Position numbers and translations under genes: made by a program
Notes under the pieces: model-generated
What the model saw: the letters and a program-made list of their open reading frames with translations, nothing else
Told to the model about the DNA's origin: nothing
Databases searched by the model: none
Origin: VRUE01 sp036276735
Lineage (GTDB): Bacteria; Actinomycetota; Thermoleophilia; Solirubrobacterales; 70-9
Assembly (NCBI GenBank): GCA_036276735.1
Contig: DASUOH010000015.1
Span: 41,763 to 105,762, forward strand
Length of the DNA: 64,000 bases
Reading direction: 5' to 3'
Shown: piece after piece, positions 44,240 to 52,639 of the stretch
How the letters are laid out: every line of letters begins with the position of its first letter
Position numbering within the stretch: position 1 is the first letter of the stretch

Positions 44240-46227
44240 ACTACTTCGTCACCGGGGCCACCGGATTCATCGGCCGCAACCTCGTCGAGCGCCTCTTGCA
44301 GCGCGAGGGGACGATCTACGCCCTCGTCCGCGCCGGCTCGCGCGGCCGGCTCGAGGAGCTGCGGACGGCCTGGGGGGCAGACGGGGCGCGGGTGGTGCCG
44401 ATCACCGGCGACCTCTCGCAGCCGGGGCTCGGCGTCTCCGAGGAGGACCTGCTGACCCTGCGCGGCAACGTCGCCCACTTCTTCCACCTCGCGGCGATCT
44501 ACGACCTCACCGCAGACGCGGAATCCCAGGAGATCGCCAACGTCGAGGGCACCCGCCATGCGGTGGAACTGGCGACCGCGGTCGAGGCCGGCTGCTTCCA
44601 CCAGGTCAGCTCGATCGCCGCCGGCGGCCTCTACGACGGCGTCTGGAGCGAGGACATGTTCGAGGAGGCCGAAAACCTCGACACCCACCCCTACTTCCGC
44701 ACCAAGCACGAGTCCGAGCGCGTCGTGCGCGAGGAGTCGGCGCGGCCGTGGCGGGTCTACCGGCCGGGAGTCGTGGTCGGCGACTCTCGCACGGGAGAGA
44801 TCGACAAGATCGACGGGCCCTATTACTTCTTCAAGCTGCTGCAGCGGCTGAGCCGGGTGGCGCCGTCGTGGCTGCCGATGCTCGGGGTCGAAGGCGGCGA
44901 GATCAACGTCGTCCCGGTCGACTTCGTCGCCGCCGCGATCGACCACATCGCCCACGAGCCTGGGCTCGACGGGCGCGCCTTCCACCTAACCGACCCCAAC
45001 CCGCGGACGGCGGGCGAGGTCGTCAACCTCTTCGCGCGGGCGGCGAACGCGCCGCAGGCGACGCTGCGGCTCGACACCGACGTCACCGATCCCGCGACCT
45101 CGCTCGTCCGCACTGGACTGCGGCTCTTCCCGCCGGCCAGACGTGTCGCCCAGCTGGCGCTGGAGGAGATCGGCATCCCCCCGAGCGTCCTCACCTACGT
45201 CAACTATCCGACCAAGTTCGACTCGACTGACACGCAGGAGGTGCTCGCCGGCACCGGGATCGAAGTGCCGCCGCTGGAGAGCTACGCGCAACGGGTCTGG
45301 GACTACTGGGAGCGCAACCTCGATCCCGATCTCTTCAAGGACCGCACCCTCTCCGCCGCGGTGCGGGGCAAGGTCGTGATGATCACCGGCGCCTCCTCGG
45401 GAATCGGCAAGGCAACTGCCGCCAAGGTCGCCGACGCCGGCGCGACCGTGCTCCTCGTCGCCCGCTCGGTCGACAAGCTCGAACAGGCCAAAGACGAGAT
45501 CGAGGCGGCGGGCGGGGTCGCCCACATCCACCGCTGCGACCTCTCCGACGTCGAGGACGTCGAGCGGATGGCGGAGGAGGTGCTCGCCTACCACGGCCAC
45601 GTCGACATCCTCGTCAACAACGCCGGCCGCTCAATCCGGCGCTCGGTGGGGCTCTCCTACGACCGCTTCCATGACTACGAGCGGACGATCCAGCTCAACT
45701 ACCTGGGCGCGGTCCGGCTGGTCCTGGCGCTGCTGCCGGTCATGCGGGCGCGCAAGTCGGGGCAGATCATCAACATCAGCTCGATCGGCACCCAGACCAA
45801 TCCGCCGCGCTTCTCAGCCTACGTCGCCTCGAAGGCGGCTCTCGACGCCTTCGGCCGGGTGATTGCCTCGGAGATCGTCGACGACGGCGTCCACGTCACC
45901 ACGGTCCACATGCCGCTGGTGCGGACGCCGATGATCGCGCCGACGCGGATGTACGACATGTTCCCGGCGATCACGCCGGAGGAGGCCGCCGAGATGATCT
46001 CCGGCGCGATGGTGCGGCGGCCGAAGAAGGTGGCGACGCGGCTCGGCACCTTCGGCGAGCTGCTCTACGCGGTCGCGCCGAGCGTCAGCGACCGCATCCT
46101 CAATACCGCTTACAAACTGTTCCCCGAGTCGCAGGCGGCGAAAGGCAAGACCGACGAGGCGCCGGACCGGCCGCCGACCACCGAGGCGGTCGCTTTCGCG
46201 CACCTGATGAAAGGCGTCCACTGGTAG
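44236..46227 (+). CDS. Two-domain reductase: FAR-like extended SDR plus classical SDR
   Basis: The 663-residue protein has two nucleotide-binding domains. Residues 1-370 are an extended SDR like fatty acyl-CoA reductases (YFVTGATGFIGRNLVERLL, HLAAIYDLTAD, PYFRTKHESERVV). Residues 376-640 are a classical SDR (ITGASSGIGKATA, NNAGRSIRRS, YVASKAALDAFGR). The order matches multidomain acyl-CoA reductases of mycobacteria (AcrA1-type), which reduce fatty acyl-CoA for wax ester or alcohol synthesis. The exact substrate is inferred. It is divergent from kgd with a 49-base gap and may be preceded by a tiny coupled reading frame. Confidence 0.85.
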   Translation: MNYFVTGATGFIGRNLVERLLQREGTIYALVRAGSRGRLEELRTAWGADGARVVPITGDLSQPGLGVSEEDLLTLRGNVAHFFHLAAIYDLTADAESQEIANVEGTRHAVELATAVEAGCFHQVSSIAAGGLYDGVWSEDMFEEAENLDTHPYFRTKHESERVVREESARPWRVYRPGVVVGDSRTGEIDKIDGPYYFFKLLQRLSRVAPSWLPMLGVEGGEINVVPVDFVAAAIDHIAHEPGLDGRAFHLTDPNPRTAGEVVNLFARAANAPQATLRLDTDVTDPATSLVRTGLRLFPPARRVAQLALEEIGIPPSVLTYVNYPTKFDSTDTQEVLAGTGIEVPPLESYAQRVWDYWERNLDPDLFKDRTLSAAVRGKVVMITGASSGIGKATAAKVADAGATVLLVARSVDKLEQAKDEIEAAGGVAHIHRCDLSDVEDVERMAEEVLAYHGHVDILVNNAGRSIRRSVGLSYDRFHDYERTIQLNYLGAVRLVLALLPVMRARKSGQIINISSIGTQTNPPRFSAYVASKAALDAFGRVIASEIVDDGVHVTTVHMPLVRTPMIAPTRMYDMFPAITPEEAAEMISGAMVRRPKKVATRLGTFGELLYAVAPSVSDRILNTAYKLFPESQAAKGKTDEAPDRPPTTEAVAFAHLMKGVHW

Positions 46228-46230
46228 AGA

Positions 46231-47895
46231 TCAGGGTGCGGGCAGCGAGTACCGGGTTCCGCGGCGCTCTCCCGTTTTGGTGAGGCGACCCTGTTCGGCC
46301 AGGCGTCCAAGCATTTCCCGCGCCTCGACTCGTTCCAAACCGGTCGCCTGGCGAACGTCGGCATTGCTAATCGGGCCTTCGGCGGCGAGATTCTCGATCA
46401 AGTTAGCCAGCTCATCCGGTCCCAGCCGCAAGCCGGCCGGGGGTTGGAGAGAGCCCTCTAGGTGATAGCTAGCCCCGCCACGCTCTCCTCGCTGTTCGAG
46501 AAAGCCGGTGTCTCGCAAGCGCTGAAGCACCTCTCGGGCAGTTCCCTCGTCCGTCTGCAGAATTCGACGGACTTTCGCGTTGGTGAGCGTCTCACCCCGA
46601 GCGGCGTGTACCAGCGCGAGGCGGTCCGGTCCCTCCAGCGCTCCCCGACGCTCCAGCTCTCGGATCCACGCCCGCTCCACGGGGGCAACGGCACTGCGGA
46701 TCGGGAGCGTTACCACCACTTCGTGACCTCGATCCTCGAAGCGCGGGGGGTCGAGCATTTCTTGCAGCATGGTGTCCTGCATCACATCGATGCCTCGCCC
46801 AGCGTCCTCGGCAAGGCCTAGATGCCGAAGGGCCTTGATGGTGGAGAGATTGCGGGGAGCAGTCGTTTCGCGGATGTTCTCAACGGTGACGGGCTCCGGC
46901 AGGCCGCCGGGGGAGAGCACGATCACCGAGGAGGGTCGGATCTCTATCCGGACCGGGGTTCGGTTGTCCTCGTAGGAACGATGAGCAAGAGCGTTCGCGA
47001 TCGCCTCGCGGATCACCACCGGGGGGACCCGCGGGAGGTCGTACCGTCGAATTCCGAGGACGACGAGCTCCGTGCCCAGCTCGTCGAGCACGCGATCGGC
47101 CGCCAGCTCGAGCTGGTCCGGCAGCGAACCCTCGATTTCGAGCCGCAGGTCGTAGTCGACGGATTCGTCGCTGCGGAACCGGAGCAGCTCGACATGCGCC
47201 TTGCCCAGAACCTCGCTCGGATTCCTGAGGAGGTGAAGGGCACCCGCGACGGTCAGATGGCCGTCGTGCGCGAAGCCATGCTCGACGAGGCGCTCCGGCC
47301 AGCTGTCACGACCCCATCCAAACGCCTGGGCGAGCTGCTCCAAGAGCTCCGACTCGGATGCGTCTATCGCGAGAGGGGTGGGCGTCAGCTCGTATCGCGT
47401 CGCCGACCGTGCATTGATGAATCGCTGCAGGTCCGAGCCGAAAAGCGGTTCGTCCCGAGTCCCCTTCCTGGTGCGAACAATGCCGCTGGACGTCTGGGCG
47501 AACCCCTCTTGGCGCCTTGCGATCGAAATCACCGTGATTGGCCGGTTGCCGACGGCCACCTCATGGATTGAGTACCGACCGGGGTCGCGCACATCTCGCA
47601 TTACCTGATGGATCGCGTCCGCGGTACCGCCGTCGAGTGAACGCCCGAGAATTTCCCCGTCGTCGGCCACGCCTACGAGGATTACGCCGCCATCCGCGTT
47701 GGAAAACGCCACCGCCGTCTCCTGAAGCTGCTTGCGGCTGATCCCGCTCTTGAACTCGGTGTGCTCACTCTCTTCCGGGAATGCTTGCTTGAACTCGTCC
47801 GGCGCTAGCGTTAGCGGCAACTCGGCACGCTGAGGATGGAAGGGAGGATATGAAGAATTTCTTCCTGACATAAAAGACGTAAAGAAGTTTGTCAT
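46231..47895 (-). CDS. AlbA_2 (Schlafen-type) domain protein with ATPase-like and winged-helix parts
   Basis: The 554-residue protein has an AlbA_2 domain at about 35-160 (EESEHTEFKSGISRKQLQET, SNADGGVILVGVADDGEI). A GHKL-like ATPase segment typical of this family follows (VVIREAIANALAHRSYEDN, LSPGGLPEPVTVENI, EDAGRGIDVM). Two winged-helix-like segments at 440-554 complete it (TLTNAKVRRILQTDEGT, PISNADVRQATGLER). Homologues are called transcriptional regulators or defence-associated ATP-binding proteins; no function is proven here. Its GC content and codon use are less biased than those of its neighbours, hinting at horizontal acquisition. The start is uncertain: ATG 47895 or 47871, neither with a ribosome site. 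Confidence 0.75.
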   Translation of the reverse strand: MTNFFTSFMSGRNSSYPPFHPQRAELPLTLAPDEFKQAFPEESEHTEFKSGISRKQLQETAVAFSNADGGVILVGVADDGEILGRSLDGGTADAIHQVMRDVRDPGRYSIHEVAVGNRPITVISIARRQEGFAQTSSGIVRTRKGTRDEPLFGSDLQRFINARSATRYELTPTPLAIDASESELLEQLAQAFGWGRDSWPERLVEHGFAHDGHLTVAGALHLLRNPSEVLGKAHVELLRFRSDESVDYDLRLEIEGSLPDQLELAADRVLDELGTELVVLGIRRYDLPRVPPVVIREAIANALAHRSYEDNRTPVRIEIRPSSVIVLSPGGLPEPVTVENIRETTAPRNLSTIKALRHLGLAEDAGRGIDVMQDTMLQEMLDPPRFEDRGHEVVVTLPIRSAVAPVERAWIRELERRGALEGPDRLALVHAARGETLTNAKVRRILQTDEGTAREVLQRLRDTGFLEQRGERGGASYHLEGSLQPPAGLRLGPDELANLIENLAAEGPISNADVRQATGLERVEAREMLGRLAEQGRLTKTGERRGTRYSLPAP

Positions 47896-47924
47896 AACGT
47901 TCGGCTGTCGAGTACCGTGCTGCT

Positions 47925-49541
47925 ATGGCGCGCAGGCTCAAGCACTGGGGTTGGGGACATGAGGATCAGGTGCCTTCGCGGCGGGAGCTGGCGGAGGCCG
48001 CGGGTGGGATTCGGGAGCGGTTCGGATTCGGCAAGGCGCCCGACGATCCCGTTCCGCTCGGGGCGGTGGAGATCAGGGCGCCGAGGTTGGGGGCGCCGGC
48101 CGAGCTCGGCGAGCTCTTCACCGACGACAAGTACGAGCGGGTGAGCCGGACGCTGGGCAAGGCGTATCGGGACGTGGTGCGCGGCTTCCGCGGCGAGTTC
48201 GACAACCCGCCCGACCTGGTCGCCCGGCCGCGCGACGAGTCGGAGGTCGAGGCCGTGCTGAGCTGGTGCGAGGCGGAGGGTGCGGCGATGATCCCTTTCG
48301 GCGGCGGCACCAGCGTCGTCGGCGGGGTCGAGGGACGTCTTGGCGAGCGGCCGTTCGTCTCGCTCGACCTGCGGCGGCTCGACCGCGTGCTGGAGGTCGA
48401 TCCGACCTCGCATGCGGCGCGCATCCAGGCGGGGGCGACGGGACCGGGCCTGGAGGAGCAGTTGCGGCCGCACGGCTTCACGCTGCGCCACTTCCCGCAG
48501 TCGTTCGAGTACTCGACCCTGGGTGGCTGGATCGCGACCAGGGCGGGTGGCCACTTCGCCACTCTCTACACGCACATCGACGACCTGGTCGAGTCGGTGC
48601 GGGCGATCACGCCGCGCGGCACCTGGGAGAGCCGGCGGCTGCCGGGCTCGGGTGCCGGCCCGTCGCCCGACCGGGCGCTGATCGGGTCCGAGGGGATCCT
48701 CGGGGTCCTCACCGAGGCGTGGGTGCGGGTGCGTCCGCGACCGGAGTTCAAGGCCTCCTGCGGTGTCGAGTTCGACGATTTCCTCACCGGGGCGCGGGCG
48801 GTCCGGGACCTCGCCCAGTCGGGGCTGAACCCGTCCAACTGCCGCTTGCTCGACGCGCTCGAGGCGGCGACGACCGGTGCCGGGAGCGGCGAGAAGAGCC
48901 TGCTCGTGCTGGGTTTCGAGTCCGCTCACCATCCGGTCGGCGCCTCGATGAACCAGGCGGTGGCGATCGCCCGCGCGCACGGCGGCGAGCCGGGCGAGAT
49001 CCGCGAGTCCGCCCCCGGCGACCACGCCGGAGGAGACGGCGACGCAGTGGGCGCCTGGCGCAACGCGTTCCTCCTCGCGCCGTACCTGCGCGACACCTTC
49101 GTCGCCTGCGGCGTCCTCTCGGAGACCTTCGAGACGGCGATCACCTGGGACCGCTTCGAGGACCTGCACGCGACCGCGATCGAGGCGGCGCGAGCGAAGG
49201 TCTCCGAGGTATGCGGCGTGCCGGTCGACGGACCAGGCTCGCCGAGGGTCAGCTGCCGCTTCACCCACGTCTATCCCGACGGCCCGGCGCCCTACTTCAC
49301 GGTGATGGCCCCGGCGGTGCGCGGCGGCGAGGTCGAGCAGTGGGACGAGGTCAAGGCGGCTGCTTCCGAGGCAGTCCTCGAGGCCGGCGGCACGATCACC
49401 CACCACCACGCGGTCGGCCGCGACCATCGCCCCTGGTACGACCGGCAGCGCCCCGACCAGCTCGCTGCAGCGCTGCGCGCCGCCAAGGCGGAGCTCGACC
49501 CTTCTGGCATCCTCAATCCGGGAGTTCTGATCGACCCATGA
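47925..49541 (+). CDS. Alkyldihydroxyacetonephosphate synthase-like FAD oxidoreductase
   Basis: The 538-residue protein fits the ADAPS branch of the FAD_binding_4/FAD-oxidase C family. It has the N-terminal WGWGHEDQ typical of ADAPS, FAD-binding segments MIPFGGGTSVVGGVEG and SEGILGVLTEAWVRVRP, and the histidine-rich GGTITHHHAVGRDHRPWY near the C-terminus. ADAPS replaces the acyl group of acyl-DHAP with a fatty alcohol to start ether-lipid synthesis. The neighbouring acyl-CoA reductase-like protein could supply the alcohol (inference). TACCGT (47913-47918) six bases before the ATG supports the start. A small gene overlaps its stop. Confidence 0.85.
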   Translation: MARRLKHWGWGHEDQVPSRRELAEAAGGIRERFGFGKAPDDPVPLGAVEIRAPRLGAPAELGELFTDDKYERVSRTLGKAYRDVVRGFRGEFDNPPDLVARPRDESEVEAVLSWCEAEGAAMIPFGGGTSVVGGVEGRLGERPFVSLDLRRLDRVLEVDPTSHAARIQAGATGPGLEEQLRPHGFTLRHFPQSFEYSTLGGWIATRAGGHFATLYTHIDDLVESVRAITPRGTWESRRLPGSGAGPSPDRALIGSEGILGVLTEAWVRVRPRPEFKASCGVEFDDFLTGARAVRDLAQSGLNPSNCRLLDALEAATTGAGSGEKSLLVLGFESAHHPVGASMNQAVAIARAHGGEPGEIRESAPGDHAGGDGDAVGAWRNAFLLAPYLRDTFVACGVLSETFETAITWDRFEDLHATAIEAARAKVSEVCGVPVDGPGSPRVSCRFTHVYPDGPAPYFTVMAPAVRGGEVEQWDEVKAAASEAVLEAGGTITHHHAVGRDHRPWYDRQRPDQLAAALRAAKAELDPSGILNPGVLIDP

Positions 49542-49726
49542 AGAAAGCCAAGGACAAGGACTCGAACGATCCGTGGCGCCTCGACGAGGAGGTGCGCCGC
49601 CGGAGGCTGCTGGAAGACGCTCGGCGGCCGATGGCTGTGAACCTCGCTGAGACCATCGCGCTGAGCGAGTTCGTCTCGCGCTTCGCAGGCAGCGCCTGGC
49701 AGGCCAAGAACCCCGGCGAGAGTTGA
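49538..49726 (+). CDS. Small charged protein, first gene of a coupled pair
   Basis: The 62-residue product starts MKKAKDKDSNDPWRLDEEVR and ends SAWQAKNPGES. It is highly charged at the N-terminus and appears helical after residue 30 (AVNLAETIALSEFVSRFAG). Its ATG overlaps the stop of the ADAPS-like gene, and its own stop overlaps the TTG start of the nucleotidyltransferase gene. Size, charge and coupling fit an antitoxin-like partner, but I recognise no family. Confidence 0.6.
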   Translation: MKKAKDKDSNDPWRLDEEVRRRRLLEDARRPMAVNLAETIALSEFVSRFAGSAWQAKNPGES

Positions 49727-50217
49727 CCGACTCTCTTCGGCTAGGCGAACTGGTCGAGCGTCTGGTCTCGGCCGAGATTCGCTTCGTCGCCGTCGGTGGC
49801 TTGGCCGTCGGTGCATGGGGCCACGTGCGAGCGACCAAGGATCTCGATCTGGTCCCTGATCCCTCGAAGGAAAACCTCGAACGGCTTGTAACCCTGCTTC
49901 GCGATCTGGACGGCAAGGTCGAGGTCGGCGAAGGGCTATTGACCGGCGATGCCATTCCGACCTTCGTCAAGTCGGGAGACCGCACGCTCGTGCTCACGAG
50001 CCTCGGCCGCGTCGACGTGATCCAGGGACACCCGCAGATTCCCCGATACGAAGAGCTGGAGGCGGCGGCCGCGACGGTCGAGATAGAAGGCTTGCCGGTC
50101 CGGGTCTGCTCGCTCGATCACCTGCTCCAGATGAAGCGAGCAAGCGAGCGTCCCCGCGACCGCGACGACCTAGAAGCGCTGGAAGCCATTCGGGAGAGCC
50201 ACAACCCAGAGCGCTGA
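49723..50217 (+). CDS. Nucleotidyltransferase-fold protein (MNT/AbiEii-like, DUF6036 type)
   Basis: The 164-residue protein has a minimal nucleotidyltransferase signature: GG at residues 25-26 in FVAVGGLAVGAWGHVRATKD, and the metal-binding DLD with Asp40 and Asp42. A later segment (RVCSLDHLLQMKRASERPRDRDDLEAL) is typical of the MNT-like families found in toxin-antitoxin systems. It could add nucleotides to a tRNA or protein target. The TTG start overlaps the preceding stop by two bases, so expression is tightly coupled to the 62-residue protein. A toxin-antitoxin role is inferred from architecture. Confidence 0.75.
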   Translation: MTDSLRLGELVERLVSAEIRFVAVGGLAVGAWGHVRATKDLDLVPDPSKENLERLVTLLRDLDGKVEVGEGLLTGDAIPTFVKSGDRTLVLTSLGRVDVIQGHPQIPRYEELEAAAATVEIEGLPVRVCSLDHLLQMKRASERPRDRDDLEALEAIRESHNPER

Positions 50218-50264
50218 CCCGCCCCGGCGGTACCCTGTCGCGACCGCGTCACCGCGCCTCGCCC

Positions 50265-51218
50265 ATGGGCACGATCACCTCTGAACACCCCACCGTCCCA
50301 GTAGACGCCGCTCGCGCTTCCGCCGAGGAGCCGGTCGTACCGCGCCGAACGCCACTGCGGGCGGCGATCAAGACCGGCCGGCCGCAGGAGTGGATCAAGA
50401 ACCTCTTCGTCTTCGCCGGCCTGCTCTTCTCGGGCAAAGTCGACGACTTCCACGCGGTCGGCGAGGCAGTGCTCACCTTCACCGCCTTCTGCGCGATCTC
50501 CAGCGCCGGCTACTTCCTCAACGACCTGATCGACGTCGAGCTCGACCGCAAGCACCCCAAGAAGCGCTTCCGGCCGCTCGCTGCCCGCGAGCTCTCGGAG
50601 GGGACCGCGAAGGCGATCGCGCCGGGGCTGGCGATCGTCGCGATCGCGCTCGCCTTCGCCACGGTCAACTGGGAGGTCGGCGTGATGGTCGTCGTCTACG
50701 GCGTCGCCCAGATGGCCTACAGCCTCGGCCTCAAGCAGGTCGTGATCGTCGACGTGATGGTCCTCGCCGGCCTCTTCATCCTTCGCGTCGCCGCCGGCGC
50801 CAGCGCGGTCGACGCCCACGCCTCCGAATGGCTGCTGCTCTGCACCGGCATGATCGCCCTCTTCCTCGGCTTCACCAAGCGCCGCCAGGAGGCGGTCTCC
50901 GAGCTGCACGAGGGGACCAGCAGCCGCCCGGTGCTGGAGCACTACTCGTTGCCCTTCCTCGACCAGATGGTCGCGATGGTCACCACCGGCACCGTGATCA
51001 GCTACTCGATCTACGCAGTCGACTCGCCGCTGATCGGTAACGAGATGATGTGGACGATCCCGCCCGTCGTCTACGGGATCTTCCGCTACCTCTACCTGAT
51101 CTACGACCGCAACGACGACCGCTCGATCGCCGCGATGGTCGCCCGCGACAAGGGCATGATCGGCGCCGGCGCCTCCTTCGTCGTCGTCGCCTTCCTGCTG
51201 CTCTACGCGTTCAACTAG
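50265..51218 (+). CDS. Decaprenyl-phosphate phosphoribosyltransferase-like UbiA prenyltransferase
   Basis: The 317-residue membrane protein closely follows the mycobacterial DPPR synthase (Rv3806c) pattern. It has RPQEWIKNLFVFAGLLFSG near the start, the first Asp-rich motif NDLIDVELDRKHPKKRFRPLA, the second region LGFTKRRQEAVSEL, and about nine hydrophobic helices. DPPR synthase joins phosphoribosyl pyrophosphate to decaprenyl phosphate on the path to the arabinose donor for wall arabinan. Other UbiA substrates are possible. The nearest neighbours are unrelated toxin-antitoxin-like genes, so no arabinan operon is visible here. Confidence 0.85.
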   Translation: MGTITSEHPTVPVDAARASAEEPVVPRRTPLRAAIKTGRPQEWIKNLFVFAGLLFSGKVDDFHAVGEAVLTFTAFCAISSAGYFLNDLIDVELDRKHPKKRFRPLAARELSEGTAKAIAPGLAIVAIALAFATVNWEVGVMVVVYGVAQMAYSLGLKQVVIVDVMVLAGLFILRVAAGASAVDAHASEWLLLCTGMIALFLGFTKRRQEAVSELHEGTSSRPVLEHYSLPFLDQMVAMVTTGTVISYSIYAVDSPLIGNEMMWTIPPVVYGIFRYLYLIYDRNDDRSIAAMVARDKGMIGAGASFVVVAFLLLYAFN

Positions 51219-51222
51219 TCGT

Positions 51223-51861
51223 CTACCGCTCGGCCCCGGGTGCGGGGTCGGCCAGCTCCATAGCGAAGAAGCGGTCGGCGGCGGTCGGTTCGACGTCCGG
51301 ATACGCGTCGCCGAAAAAGCGGGTCTCCTCGACCACGTGCCTACCGGGCGCGCCGCGCACGATCTCCCGCGCCGGCACCTGGATCGAGAGGCTCGGCTCG
51401 GCGTTCCAGTCGATCTCCGTGCGAGGGCCGAAGAGGGTCAAGGTGACCCCGCGGGGGAGGGCCGCGCTGGGCGCCAGCACTCCTCGTGCACCGAGGCTCA
51501 CAATCCTCAGCCCCTCGGCTTGACAGCGGTCCCACGAGTCTGAGACGAGCCGCTCCCAAGCGAACCCCTGGCCCCTGACCCGGTCCGGCGTCGAATAGTC
51601 GACGATCGCTCCCTCGTCGACCCGCAGCTCCCACACGTCGACCCGCAGCTCGCCCGCTTCCTCAACGTCGCGAAGGTCCTCGTAGCGAACCATCTCGGCG
51701 ATCGCTGACGCCGGGTCGAGCGCGCAGTACTGGACGACCGTCTCGTTCTCCGGATGACTCCACCGGCCCGGGCGGCTGTTCGGCGACACCCAGAGCGGCG
51801 TGTCGTAGGTCGTGGCGCGATAGACCACCCCCTGGCAGCGCTTGAACAAGACCTCCCCCAC
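51223..51861 (-). CDS. RES-domain toxin
   Basis: The 212-residue protein has the RES domain pattern. VVYRATTYDTPLWVSPNSRPGRW gives candidate NAD-binding Arg residues 15 and 33, and CALDPASAIAEMVRYED contains Glu56. A later serine-containing strand and PAREIVRG follow. RES toxins (MbcT, ParT, Res) deplete NAD+ by phosphorolysis or modify proteins. It is longer than the roughly 150-190 residue norm. The gene starts one base after the stop of the putative antitoxin, the usual antitoxin-first order for this system. No other toxin family fits better. Confidence 0.82.
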   Translation of the reverse strand: MGEVLFKRCQGVVYRATTYDTPLWVSPNSRPGRWSHPENETVVQYCALDPASAIAEMVRYEDLRDVEEAGELRVDVWELRVDEGAIVDYSTPDRVRGQGFAWERLVSDSWDRCQAEGLRIVSLGARGVLAPSAALPRGVTLTLFGPRTEIDWNAEPSLSIQVPAREIVRGAPGRHVVEETRFFGDAYPDVEPTAADRFFAMELADPAPGAER

Positions 51862-51862
51862 C

Positions 51863-52558
51863 TCAGGTGCCGTATTGATTCCTGCTGCTGCGCGCCGCGC
51901 TCAGTAGGGAGCGCTCGGCAGCCGGGTCGTCCAAGAGGTCCATCGGCCGTTTTTCGTCGAGGTCGCGCCGGGGCCGGTGGAACCAGGCAAGGATGCCCTT
52001 CGGGGTCCAGGCATGGCGCAGAACCGCGACCAGCCGCGCGACGAGTTGCAGGCGGTGTTCGGGCTCGCCGGCTTGGCTGCTCCAGCGGTGAACGGTCCGC
52101 GGCGTCACCGCCAGCAGCTCGGCCAGGTCGCGCTGCCGCACTCCCGGCAGGCTGCGCTCCAGCTCTTGCAAGAGGCGGCGACGATCCGCGCTGGCCCCTC
52201 CGACGAACTCGTCCAGGGCGTCTCTGATCACATGCCGCACTCGCTCGATCCCAACCAAGGCCGCCTCGAACCGGTCGAGGTTCCCCGGCTCGGCGTTCAT
52301 CGCCGCGCTGACGTCGACGAGCGCCGAGTAGAGCGTTGCCTTTTGCTCGATGCTTAAGTCGGCGGCCTCGAGCTGTGGCTTCAGCCCAGCCAGGCGTCGC
52401 TCGACCTCCGTCAGGCGCTTATGGGCAGAACCGTCTATCTCGGGATGGGCAGTGACCTCTTCGAGCGCTTCCTCGAAGGCAGCCTTGACCCCCTCGACCT
52501 CGATGTCGATCTCGACAAGCCGACGGTGCTGAGGGTCTCGGGCGGTGGACGCGGTCAA
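51863..52558 (-). CDS. Xre/MbcA/ParS-type antitoxin with long N-terminal extension
   Basis: The 231-residue protein ends in the DUF2384-type toxin-binding segment (AWTPKGILAWFHRPRRDLDEKRPMDLLDD). Just before it is an HTH (RQRDLAELLAVTPRTVHRWS). The first 120 residues are helical, charged and probably coiled-coil, which is unusual since related antitoxins are about 110-160 residues. It should neutralise the adjacent RES toxin and repress its own promoter. The TTG start at 52558 has a GGAGACAGG ribosome site. Confidence 0.8.
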   Translation of the reverse strand: MTASTARDPQHRRLVEIDIEVEGVKAAFEEALEEVTAHPEIDGSAHKRLTEVERRLAGLKPQLEAADLSIEQKATLYSALVDVSAAMNAEPGNLDRFEAALVGIERVRHVIRDALDEFVGGASADRRRLLQELERSLPGVRQRDLAELLAVTPRTVHRWSSQAGEPEHRLQLVARLVAVLRHAWTPKGILAWFHRPRRDLDEKRPMDLLDDPAAERSLLSAARSSRNQYGT

Positions 52559-52639
52559 CCTGTCTCCTTTCTGTCCTCTTGGTAGGACGATGTACGGACA
52601 GGGTACCCAATCGGGCGGCGAAAAAGCGCTTTCGTGCGG
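52559..52639 (-). promoter_or_regulatory. Promoter/operator region of the RES-Xre module
   Basis: The inverted repeat GTCCT-CTTGGT-AGGAC (52573-52588) lies just upstream of the antitoxin start. GTACGGACAGGGTACC follows (about 52591-52606). Both are candidate operators for autoregulation by the Xre-type antitoxin. TACCCT on the minus strand is a possible -10. Confidence 0.4.
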
